NCBI GenBank assembly: GCA_012513245.1
Contig: JAAZCN010000402.1
Coordinates: 1 to 6,850 of the forward strand
Direction of reading: 5' to 3'
DNA: 6,850 bases
From: Synergistaceae bacterium
GTDB lineage: Bacteria > Synergistota > Synergistia > Synergistales > Synergistaceae
Part shown: positions 1-5,937 of the stretch, one piece after another
Layout: each line of letters starts with the position of its first letter
How positions within the stretch are numbered: the first letter of the stretch is position 1
Notes under the pieces: generated by a model
What the model was told of the DNA's origin: nothing
The model's database searches: none
What the model saw: the letters and a program-made list of their open reading frames with translations, nothing else
Position numbers and translations under genes: made by a program

Positions 1-6
1 ACAACT

Positions 7-81
7 GCTTCCCGCCGGCTGTGCCGGCTCTTCGCGGCGATTTCATCGCCACTTCGCGCGGTTTGAAAAGCCGCACTTCCC
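7..81 (+). repeat. Tandem hairpin-unit array, copy 1
   Basis: Three consecutive units can be read, each made of a 7-base word directly followed by a hairpin. The words are GCTTCCC (7-13), TCTTCGC (29-35) and ACTTCGC (51-57). The hairpins are GCCGGC-TGT-GCCGGC (14-28), GGCGAT-TTC-ATCGCC (36-50) and GCGGTTT-GAA-AAGCCGC (58-74, one G-T wobble). A fourth word, ACTTCCC (75-81), follows, but no clean hairpin comes after it. Units are 22, 22 and 24 bases long with no gaps. The same word-plus-hairpin plan recurs at 5864-5895 (minus) and 6338-6389 (plus). The repeats and pairing are directly visible. Function is unknown; this could be a REP-like element, the end of an upstream transcript, or both. Confidence 0.75.
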
Positions 82-91
82 GCCGATGTTT

Positions 92-128
92 CTGCAGCAA
101 CGTGCCCCACGGGCACGCTATGCTGTAA
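92..128. repeat. GC-rich hairpin upstream of ridA
   Basis: CGTGCCC (101-107) pairs perfectly with GGGCACG (111-117) around a CAC loop. An outer arm, CAGCA (95-99) with TGCTG (121-125), extends it across a small internal loop. No T-run follows on either strand, so it is not a classical intrinsic terminator. It lies between the hairpin array and the ridA ribosome binding site and could be a transcript-end structure or part of the repeat element. Confidence 0.5.
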
Positions 129-166
129 AATAGTAATACAGTTTGATAAGACAACATATCCATTTA

Positions 167-174
167 GAGAGGGG
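167..174 (+). promoter_or_regulatory. ridA ribosome binding site
   Basis: The purine-rich GAGAGGGG ends 10 bases before the ATG at 185. It decides against the in-frame upstream TTG at 143, which would lengthen the protein by 14 residues that RidA proteins lack. I see no convincing promoter -35/-10 pair upstream. Confidence 0.7.
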
Positions 175-184
175 TTTTTACATT

Positions 185-565
185 ATGAAAAAGATCATCA
201 GCACAGACAACGCTCCGGCCGCCATTGGCCCATATTCACAGGGGGTAAAGGCAGGCGGGTTTCTCTTCCTTTCCGGGCAGATCGCCCTGGATCCCAAAAC
301 GATGTCCGTTGTCGAAGGAGATGTGGCAGCTCAGACAGAACAGGTCATGAAAAACATGAAGGGTGCTCTGGAAAGCCAGGGACTCGACTACTCGGACGTT
401 GTGAAGACCACGGTTTTCATTAAGGACATGAACGATTTCGGGAAAATCAACGAGGTCTATGGAAAGTACTTTGCCAAAGAAGCGCCGGCAAGATCATGCG
501 TTGAAGTGGCAAGACTCCCCAAAGACGTTCTGATAGAGGTAGAAGCTATAGCCCTTCTGAAATAA
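185..565 (+). CDS. ridA: RidA family 2-iminobutanoate/2-iminopropanoate deaminase
   Basis: This is a 126-residue protein, the usual size of the family. RidA hydrolyses reactive enamine/imine intermediates (2-aminocrotonate, 2-aminoacrylate) released by PLP enzymes such as threonine and serine ammonia-lyases, giving 2-oxoacids plus ammonia. It acts in the cytosol as a homotrimer, with active sites between subunits. Visible signatures are the N-terminal AIGPYSQG (residues 13-20) and the C-terminal block [20 protein letters not shown] (101-120). That block holds Arg103 and Glu118, which match the substrate-binding Arg105 and catalytic Glu120 of E. coli RidA. The start at 185 is chosen for its ribosome binding site and for agreement with family length. 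A terminator-like hairpin follows directly, so it is probably monocistronic, although ssnA lies downstream on the same strand. A threonine ammonia-lyase, a known source of its substrate, lies at the right edge of the window. Confidence 0.96.
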   Translation: MKKIISTDNAPAAIGPYSQGVKAGGFLFLSGQIALDPKTMSVVEGDVAAQTEQVMKNMKGALESQGLDYSDVVKTTVFIKDMNDFGKINEVYGKYFAKEAPARSCVEVARLPKDVLIEVEAIALLK

Positions 566-577
566 TATCGGTACATC

Positions 578-606
578 GGGCTCTCCCTTGATACGGAGGG
601 CCCTTT
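578..606 (+). terminator. Probable intrinsic terminator of ridA
   Basis: GGGCTCTCC (578-586) pairs over all nine bases, with one G-T wobble, with GGAGGGCCC (595-603) around an 8-base loop. It begins 13 bases after the ridA stop. The T-run is short (TTT, 604-606), so termination may be partial and some read-through into ssnA is possible. Confidence 0.65.
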
Positions 607-658
607 CAACAACATACTCATCCGCATCTATTTTTACCCCGATCCGAAAGAAACGACT

Positions 659-676
659 GGCACTCCCGGTAGTGCC
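659..676 (+). promoter_or_regulatory. Small leader hairpin before ssnA
   Basis: GGCACT (659-664) pairs perfectly with AGTGCC (671-676) around CCCGGT. It sits 14 bases upstream of the ssnA ribosome binding site. It could tune translation or be a protein-binding dyad. The sequence shows only the dyad; the role is inference. Confidence 0.4.
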
Positions 677-690
677 TAAAATCTCTTTGT

Positions 691-697
691 GAGGGAG
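691..697 (+). promoter_or_regulatory. ssnA ribosome binding site
   Basis: GAGGGAG lies 8 bases before the ATG at 706. A GTG at 697 is in frame but overlaps this site, so the ATG is the better start. It gives 442 residues. Confidence 0.75.
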
Positions 698-705
698 TGA
701 AAAAA

Positions 706-2034
706 ATGCTTCTCGTTGGAAACGGAAAACTTATTACAAGAAACCCCAATGTCCCCTTCATTCCTGACGGCTGCGCAGCCGTCAGGGGTTCAGCCATATT
801 CATGGTCGGAAAGACCTCTGAAATGCGCAGCAGATACCCGGAGGCAGAATTTATCGACGCAAAAGGCGGACTGATAATGCCCGGGTTTATAAATTCCCAC
901 ATGCATTTTTACAGCACCTTTTCAAGAGGAATGACTCCACCCGGCGAACCTGCAAAAGATTTTTCCGAGGTGCTAGAAAGACTATGGTGGAAGCTCGATA
1001 AGGCTCTTACCCTCAAAGACACCTACTACAGTGCCATGACAGCCCTTGTCGACTGCATTAAGTGCGGCTGCACAACGGTCATTGACCACCACGCAAGCCC
1101 TTCGGAGGTGACCGGGAGCCTCTTTGAGATCGCGAAAGCCACACAGGAGGCGGGCATAAGAGCCTCGCTCTGCTACGAGGTCTCTGACAGGGACGGAGAA
1201 AAAACTGCTTATGAGGGAATACGTGAAAATATCTCTTTCATCGACTGGGCAGCCGAGCAGAATGACCCCATGATATCCGGTAAATTCGGCCTCCATGCCT
1301 CGTTCACCCTTTCGGACCTAACATTGAACGAATGTATCGAAAAGATGGAAGGAAGGGACGTGGGCTTCCACGTGCACGTTGCGGAGGGTCCTGATGATGA
1401 AAAGGACTCCCTGGCCAAATACGGCAAAAGGATAGTAGAACGTTTTAGGAATTTCGGCATTACGGGCGAAAAATCTATCTTCGTACACTGCATACATGTA
1501 GACGAAGAGGAAAGAAATATAATTAAAGAGACAAATACAGCCGTAGTCCATAATCCCGAATCAAACATGGGAAACGCAGTCGGTTCGGCAAACATAAGAG
1601 AGATGATCAAAGAGGGCCTCCTGGTCGGTCTTGGTACTGACGGCTATCTTTGCGACATGATACAGTCCTACAGGCTTGGAAACGCCCTCTGCAAGCATTC
1701 CTCGGGCGATCCGAGCTCAGGCTGGGGTGAGCTTCCGAAAATGCTCTTTGAAAACAACATCACCATCGCGGAGAGGTGCTTCCCTGTAAAGATCGGACGC
1801 ATAGAAGAGGAATACGTGGCGGACATCATAATAATGGACTACATGCCCCCCACCTCGATCAGTGAAAAAAATATAAACGGACACCTTCTCTTCGGAGCTT
1901 CCGGAAGAAACGTAGTCACGACCATAGTGAACGGAAAAGTCCTTATGGAGGACAGAAAACTCACAGAACTTGACAGAGACCACATATTTGCAAAGGCTCG
2001 TGAGTGCTCCAAAGAGGTCTGGAAGAGACTTTAG
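706..2034 (+). CDS. ssnA: Putative aminohydrolase SsnA (amidohydrolase superfamily)
   Basis: The 442-residue length equals that of E. coli SsnA as I recall it. It is a cytosolic metal-dependent hydrolase of the ATZ/TRZ-like amidohydrolases, which remove amino or similar groups from heterocyclic rings. The true SsnA substrate is not established. Metal-site motifs in order are H65-x-H67 (NSHMHFYS), H224 and E227 in HVHVAEG, the histidines of FVHCIHVDEEE (261 and 264), and D312 in LGTDGY. SsnA-specific stretches include LWWKLDKAL (93-101), VIDHHASP (125-132) and NPESNMGN (283-290). The C-terminal part returns to the small beta domain (ADIIIMDY, VVTTIVNGKVL). In other genomes ssnA sits in clusters for selenium-dependent molybdenum hydroxylases and anaerobic purine breakdown, together with hydA, ygfK and xdh genes. 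Here hydA is nearby but on the opposite strand beyond a copper ATPase. GC is high (36 of 60 in bases 1081-1140). Confidence 0.93.
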   Translation: MLLVGNGKLITRNPNVPFIPDGCAAVRGSAIFMVGKTSEMRSRYPEAEFIDAKGGLIMPGFINSHMHFYSTFSRGMTPPGEPAKDFSEVLERLWWKLDKALTLKDTYYSAMTALVDCIKCGCTTVIDHHASPSEVTGSLFEIAKATQEAGIRASLCYEVSDRDGEKTAYEGIRENISFIDWAAEQNDPMISGKFGLHASFTLSDLTLNECIEKMEGRDVGFHVHVAEGPDDEKDSLAKYGKRIVERFRNFGITGEKSIFVHCIHVDEEERNIIKETNTAVVHNPESNMGNAVGSANIREMIKEGLLVGLGTDGYLCDMIQSYRLGNALCKHSSGDPSSGWGELPKMLFENNITIAERCFPVKIGRIEEEYVADIIIMDYMPPTSISEKNINGHLLFGASGRNVVTTIVNGKVLMEDRKLTELDRDHIFAKARECSKEVWKRL

Positions 2035-2058
2035 CAACTTAGGGGGCAAAATTTAACA

Positions 2059-2088
2059 GGCTTGGGCTGAGGAAACCGGCACCAAGCC
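2059..2088 (+). terminator. Possible terminator of ssnA
   Basis: GGCTTGG (2059-2065) pairs perfectly with CCAAGCC (2082-2088) around a 16-base loop, 24 bases after the ssnA stop. The following CATATTTAAAAT is A/T-rich but lacks a real T-run, so this is a weak call. Confidence 0.4.
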
Positions 2089-2130
2089 CATATTTAAAAT
2101 GCCCTGTTTTGCACCTGTCAGAACTTTACA

Positions 2131-2151
2131 CAAAATCCGGGATATTCCCAG
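2131..2151 (-). terminator. Possible terminator of the copper ATPase gene
   Basis: Read on the minus strand, CTGGGA-ATA-TCCCGG (2151-2137) forms a 6-bp hairpin followed by ATTTTG. It lies about 23 bases after the ATPase stop codon. The hairpin is short. The neighbouring CGGC-TTC-GCCG (2154-2164) makes a second small stem. Together with the ssnA hairpin they occupy the convergent gap. Confidence 0.45.
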
Positions 2152-2173
2152 ATCGGCTTCGCCGCCATTCTGA

Positions 2174-4333
2174 TTATCTGTTTAATTTAAGAAGTTTCGC
2201 ATTTATTGCCACTATTATTGTGCTAAGTGACATGAGGATTGCTCCAATGGCGGGAGAGATGACGATCCCGATACCGGACAATACTCCTGCTGCAAGTGGT
2301 ATTGCAATTATGTTATATCCTGTTGCCCATATAAGATTTTGTATCATTTTTTTATGGGTAGCTCTACCAAAATCAATAAGAGAGACGACATCTTCCGGGT
2401 TGGAGTTTACGAGTATAATATCAGCGGTTTCAGCTGCGACATCTGTGCCGGATCCTATTGCTATACCTACATCAGCCTGAGCCAATGCCGGTGCATCATT
2501 TACTCCGTCACCCGTCATTGCTACAAAGTTGCCCTTTGATTGTAATTCCTTGATCTTTTCCTGTTTTTGCTCAGGCAACACTTCTGCAAAATATCCATCT
2601 AAACCCAACTCTTCAGATACTTGCCTCGCAGTTTTCTCATTATCACCTGTAAGCATCCAGGTTTTAATTCCTTCTTCTTTAAGTCTCTTTATTGCATTAT
2701 ACGACTCTTCTCTTATCCTATCTGAAAGTCCTATTGCTGCGATCAATTTATCGTCGATAATTAAAAACACGTCGGTCGATACTCCATGTTCCGGTAGTTC
2801 TCCAGGCACTTCAATATTATTTTCTCTTAAATATCCGGGACTCACCACCATCACATCTCTGCCTTCAATGGTTCCCTTTACGCCTTTTCCCTGTATAGCC
2901 TGGAAATTATCCATGTCTAATGTAGATAGTCCCATTTTCTCCTGTTTTTTTATTATTCCGGTTGCAATTGGATGTTCAGAATTAGACTCAAGGGTCGCAG
3001 CAAGTTCTATTACCTGCTTTTCAGAATAATTATCATCAAATATCTCTATGAAATTTACTCCAAACTCTCCATGTGTGAGAGTTCCTGTCTTATCAAATAC
3101 TACAGTATCGATTTTTCTGGAGTTTTCAAACTGTGTTCTATTTCTTATAAGCAGACCATTTTTTGCTGATTGTGCTGTTGATGTCGCTACTACAAGCGGT
3201 ATCGCAAGTCCTAGCGCATGCGGACATGTTATTACCATTACTGTAGCCATTCTTGCTATGGCAAACGTAAAATCCCTGCTTATCAGATACCACACAACAA
3301 GGGTAGCAAAACCTACGGTAAGTGCTGTTATGGTCAGCCAAAAAGCAGCTCTATCAGCTAAATTTTGAGTTTTAGATTTAGACTCTTGTGCCTTTTTGAC
3401 CATATCTATAACTTTTGATAAATAGGAATCTTTACCTATGTTTTCAACTTTTACTTCTATAGACCCATCACCATTTATGGATCCTCCTATAAGTTTATCT
3501 CCCACACCTTTTTCTACAGGTTTTGATTCACCTGTTAACACGGATTCATTTATATAACTTGTTCCCTTTACTATAATTCCATCGGCCGGAATCTTTTCTC
3601 CCGGCTTTATAAGTATTTTGTCTTCAGATCTCAGCTCACTTATATCAACATCTACTACGTCTCCATTTTTAAATAAATGGGCCGTGTCTGGCATAAGTTC
3701 AGCCAATTTCTCCAGCGCACTTGATGCGTTTAGTACAGCTCTCATTTCTATCCAATGCCCCAAAAGCATAATATCAATAAGTGTGGCAAGTTCCCAGAAG
3801 AAATCATTTCCCTCAAGCCCGAATACTGTAGCCGTACTATATAAATATGCTACTGAAATTGCCATAGCTATAAGGGTCATCATGCCGGGTGTTTTTTCTT
3901 TTAATTCATCTTTTAATCCCTTTAAGAATGGCCAACCGCCATAAAAATATATAAATGTAGATAAAACAAACAATAGATAATTACTCCCGGTAAATGCAAT
4001 ATCTAGATTTGTCCATTCCTGGATCATGGGCGAAAGGATCAGGATCGGAATTGTAACAATTAATGATATGTAAAATCTTCTTTTAAAATCCTCTATCATC
4101 ATTTCATGATGATTATGTTGGTCATGACCGGCATTGGTCTCATGCTTTTCATGTTCTGCGTGATGACTGGTTGTTTCTACATTATCATGTTCTTCAGTAA
4201 TTGCACGATGGTCATGATGGTCATGACCAACATTGCTTCCATGTTTTTCATGTCCTACGGGATGAATATTTTTTTCTTCGTGATCATGTTTTTCAGTATT
4301 TTCATGATGGACATGATGATCTTTTTTATCCAT
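2174..4333 (-). CDS. copB: CopB-type copper-translocating P-type ATPase (P1B-3)
   Basis: This 719-residue inner-membrane pump would export copper (Cu+/Cu2+, perhaps Ag+) using ATP. The N-terminus is His-rich: 22 His in the first 80 residues, with no CxxC metal-binding domain. About eight membrane segments follow. Catalytic motifs in order are TGES (267-270), the membrane CPH (370-372), the phosphorylation site DKTGT with Asp414, SEHP (452-455), LTGDN (561-565) and MTGDGVND (606-613). The P1B-3 signature is complete: in the seventh membrane segment N666, Y673-N674 and P679, and in the eighth MSLST (701-705). Cys370 is the only cysteine I find. The start at 4333 has AAGGAGGT 7 bases upstream; a TTG at 4351 overlaps that site and is rejected. 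The gene is AT-rich (16 GC of 60 in 3001-3060, 22 of 60 in 3601-3660) compared with ssnA and hydA, suggesting transfer. No copper regulator or chaperone gene is in the window. Metal choice is inferred from family knowledge. Confidence 0.95.
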   Translation of the reverse strand: MDKKDHHVHHENTEKHDHEEKNIHPVGHEKHGSNVGHDHHDHRAITEEHDNVETTSHHAEHEKHETNAGHDQHNHHEMMIEDFKRRFYISLIVTIPILILSPMIQEWTNLDIAFTGSNYLLFVLSTFIYFYGGWPFLKGLKDELKEKTPGMMTLIAMAISVAYLYSTATVFGLEGNDFFWELATLIDIMLLGHWIEMRAVLNASSALEKLAELMPDTAHLFKNGDVVDVDISELRSEDKILIKPGEKIPADGIIVKGTSYINESVLTGESKPVEKGVGDKLIGGSINGDGSIEVKVENIGKDSYLSKVIDMVKKAQESKSKTQNLADRAAFWLTITALTVGFATLVVWYLISRDFTFAIARMATVMVITCPHALGLAIPLVVATSTAQSAKNGLLIRNRTQFENSRKIDTVVFDKTGTLTHGEFGVNFIEIFDDNYSEKQVIELAATLESNSEHPIATGIIKKQEKMGLSTLDMDNFQAIQGKGVKGTIEGRDVMVVSPGYLRENNIEVPGELPEHGVSTDVFLIIDDKLIAAIGLSDRIREESYNAIKRLKEEGIKTWMLTGDNEKTARQVSEELGLDGYFAEVLPEQKQEKIKELQSKGNFVAMTGDGVNDAPALAQADVGIAIGSGTDVAAETADIILVNSNPEDVVSLIDFGRATHKKMIQNLIWATGYNIIAIPLAAGVLSGIGIVISPAIGAILMSLSTIIVAINAKLLKLNR
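4106..4252 (-). repeat. Duplicated His-rich segment within copB
   Basis: Residues 28-51 (HEKHGSNVGHDHHDH and onward, bases 4181-4252) are repeated imperfectly at residues 61-76 (HEKHETNAGHDQHNHH, bases 4106-4153). The period is 33 residues. This looks like an internal duplication that expanded a metal-binding tail. Confidence 0.7.
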
Positions 4334-4340
4334 TACAAAA

Positions 4341-4348
4341 ACCTCCTT
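4341..4348 (-). promoter_or_regulatory. copB ribosome binding site
   Basis: On the minus strand AAGGAGGT, a near-perfect Shine-Dalgarno sequence, stands 7 bases before the ATG at 4333-4331 and fixes that start. The 63-base gap back to the hydA stop has no evident terminator, so transcription from hydA into copB is possible. Confidence 0.85.
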
Positions 4349-4396
4349 CAACTCGAAGATGAAATAGGAAATCTTAGTTTAACATGTTGGATACTG

Positions 4397-5758
4397 TTAT
4401 AAAAACCTTTTCACAAAAAGCCCGAAAGGTCTTTCAGCAACAAAAGAACCATCTTCAAGCATTGGCATCCCCCTGAGCCAGACATGGGAGGGAAGCCCTC
4501 TTACTCTCATTCCGTCAAATGGAGTGTAGTCGACCTTCTGGTGGAGAGTATCCTTTGAGAGTTCCTTCTCTGCCATCGGGTCGATGATCACGATGTCTGC
4601 ATCAGCCCCCGGTTCTATCCTTCCCTTTTCCTTAAGTCCAAGGATCTTTGCGGGATTCGTAGAAGTTACAGCCACAAACCGCTCAAGAGAGATGCGTCCC
4701 TTTATCACGCCCTCGGAAAAGAGTATCGGCATCCTGGTCTCTATCCCCGGTATCCCCCCGGGTGATTTAAAGACGTTTTCTCCGCCATATTTGACCTTGT
4801 CCGCTCTGCTGAAAGAACAGTGGTCAGTTCCTACTGTGTCGATCTTGCCTGAAGCAATGGCATTCCAAAGGGCTTCGCAGTCCTTTTTCTTACGAAGCGG
4901 CGGCGCCATTATAAAGTCGATGCCGTTCTCAGTTCTATAAAGCTCGTCTGTCAGACAGAGATACTGGGGACATGTCTCCGCATAAACCTTCTGTCCGTGC
5001 TCCCTGATTTTCATGATACTTTTAAGTCCAAGCGCAGTGGAAAGGTGGACTATATACGTCGGCACCCCCGTGCTCTTGGCAAGTTCCAGAATAAGATCCA
5101 CGGCCTCTGCCTCGCAATGGCCGGGGCGGCTCAGCGGCCAGTATTTGCTGCCCGTCAGCCTCTTTTTTTCGAAATAGGAGGTGACCCGCCTTATCTCCGC
5201 ATCGTCCTCTGCATGATAAAAAAGCAACCCGCCCATTCTCTCCATCATTTTCATCAAAGGGATGATCTGTTCATCAGTCATCCGGGCGTCGTATGTCGTG
5301 TAGACCTTTCCTGTCGCAAAACCGCGCGAGACAAGGTTTCGTACTTCTTCTTCATCTATTTCATTGGTCCCCTGAAAGACCATATGTACTCCAAAATCCG
5401 TGTAAGATGAACCGCTTCCTTTTTTCACTGCATCATCGACCGCAAAGGCAAGAGCTGACCCTTCAGGTGCAAAACCGGGATGCTCGACTATCGTCGTAGT
5501 ACCTCCCCAGATAGCGGCCTTTGTCGCTGCCTCAAACCCATCCGAAACGCTTCTCCCGTTTGAGACGAGGCTTACATGTGTATGCGGGTCCACACCACCG
5601 GGGACCACATAGCACCCTTCAGCGTTGACGACCTTTGCATCACCGCACTCTATGCATTCTTTAACTTCAATGATTTTTACTCCGTCAACAAGAACATCGC
5701 CACGGAAAGCACCTTCTGCCTTCCCGATCATTCCGTTCTTTATAAGAAACAAAGACAT
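4397..5758 (-). CDS. hydA: Dihydropyrimidinase / D-hydantoinase family amidohydrolase
   Basis: This 453-residue cytosolic zinc amidohydrolase opens cyclic amide rings (hydantoins, dihydropyrimidines or purine-derived relatives). The binuclear metal site is complete: H59-x-H61 (DPHTHV), Lys151 to be carbamylated (GKVYTTY), H182 (YHAEDD), H238 (IVHLST) and D312 (GTDHC). Tyr156, five residues after the lysine, matches the oxyanion tyrosine of D-hydantoinases. Two substrate-loop positions look unusual for a true dihydropyrimidinase: Ala285 in MAPPLR, where Ser is common, and SPGGIPGIETRMP (332-344) in place of the usual Asn-Gly-Gly loop. The real substrate may therefore be another ring, as in E. 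coli phenylhydantoinase or allantoinase-like members. The start at 5758 has GGGGGG 8 bases upstream. An in-frame ATG at 5908 would add a 50-residue tail lying in repeat DNA and is rejected. copB follows 63 bases downstream. The partner ssnA lies beyond it on the other strand. Confidence 0.93.
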   Translation of the reverse strand: MSLFLIKNGMIGKAEGAFRGDVLVDGVKIIEVKECIECGDAKVVNAEGCYVVPGGVDPHTHVSLVSNGRSVSDGFEAATKAAIWGGTTTIVEHPGFAPEGSALAFAVDDAVKKGSGSSYTDFGVHMVFQGTNEIDEEEVRNLVSRGFATGKVYTTYDARMTDEQIIPLMKMMERMGGLLFYHAEDDAEIRRVTSYFEKKRLTGSKYWPLSRPGHCEAEAVDLILELAKSTGVPTYIVHLSTALGLKSIMKIREHGQKVYAETCPQYLCLTDELYRTENGIDFIMAPPLRKKKDCEALWNAIASGKIDTVGTDHCSFSRADKVKYGGENVFKSPGGIPGIETRMPILFSEGVIKGRISLERFVAVTSTNPAKILGLKEKGRIEPGADADIVIIDPMAEKELSKDTLHQKVDYTPFDGMRVRGLPSHVWLRGMPMLEDGSFVAERPFGLFVKRFL

Positions 5759-5766
5759 AAAGCAAT

Positions 5767-5772
5767 CCCCCC
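5767..5772 (-). promoter_or_regulatory. hydA ribosome binding site
   Basis: Six Gs on the minus strand followed by ATTGCTTT lead to the ATG at 5758. The 8-base spacing is good, though the run of G is less specific than a standard GGAGG. Confidence 0.6.
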
Positions 5773-5780
5773 GTCCGTCT

Positions 5781-5818
5781 ATTAGACTAATCATACAGAT
5801 AAAGTATATAGCTAAAAA
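5781..5818 (-). promoter_or_regulatory. Candidate hydA promoter with adjoining dyad
   Basis: On the minus strand, TATGAT (5795-5790) fits a -10 box at five of six positions. TTTTTA (5818-5813), 17 bases upstream, is a weak -35. Overlapping the -10 and running downstream is the perfect dyad ATTAG-A-CTAAT (5781-5791), a plausible operator. A second -10-like TATACT occurs slightly upstream without a good -35. This is an inference from motif shape only. Confidence 0.4.
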
Positions 5819-5831
5819 GATAAAAAGGGCG

Positions 5832-5935
5832 GGCAAGCAATAGGCAAGCGGTTGGTTGAGGCGGGGAAGTGCGGCATGAAGATACCGCGGCAAGCGATTG
5901 GCAAGCAATAGCCGATAGGCAAGCAGTTGGCAAGG
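5832..5935 (-). repeat. 11-bp iteron array with embedded hairpin unit, copy 2
   Basis: Read on the minus strand, the word GCTTGCC occurs at 5832-5838, 5843-5849, 5889-5895, 5900-5906 and 5918-5924, with CCTTGCC at 5929-5935. Members of each pair are exactly 11 bp apart, with 4-base spacers TATT, AATC and AACT. The word at 5889-5895 is followed directly by the hairpin GCGGTA-TCTTCA-TGCCGC (5888-5871) and then ACTTCCC (5870-5864), the same order as in the arrays at the two window ends. The array lies upstream of hydA on the same strand, about 75 bases from its start codon. Confidence 0.8.
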
Positions 5936-5937
5936 CA

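Noticed and set aside
143..184. TTG start for ridA 14 codons upstream
   Set aside because: There is no ribosome binding site for it, RidA proteins begin near the KKIIST segment, and GAGAGGGG stands correctly before the ATG at 185.
659..676. Riboswitch in the ssnA leader
   Set aside because: There is only one 6-bp hairpin in a roughly 100-base leader, with no recognisable purine, molybdenum-cofactor or other aptamer core.
697..705. GTG start for ssnA three codons upstream
   Set aside because: It overlaps the GAGGGAG ribosome binding site. The ATG at 706 has ideal spacing and gives the usual 442 residues.
4106..4402. Met-rich plus-strand frame opposite the start of copB
   Set aside because: It is the antisense reading of the His-rich tail, where CAT/CAC codons read as ATG/GTG on the other strand. 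It is a shadow, not a gene.
5759..5908. N-terminal extension of hydA to an in-frame ATG at 5908, with a hydrophobic stretch resembling a signal or membrane segment
   Set aside because: The family starts at MSLFLIKNG, which has its own ribosome binding site. The extension is encoded by intergenic DNA and the iteron repeat, and cytosolic hydantoinases have no such segment.
5832..5935. CRISPR array
   Set aside because: The repeated word is 7 bases with 4-base spacers, and spacing is irregular between pairs. There are no 25-40-base repeats or unique spacers and no cas genes.
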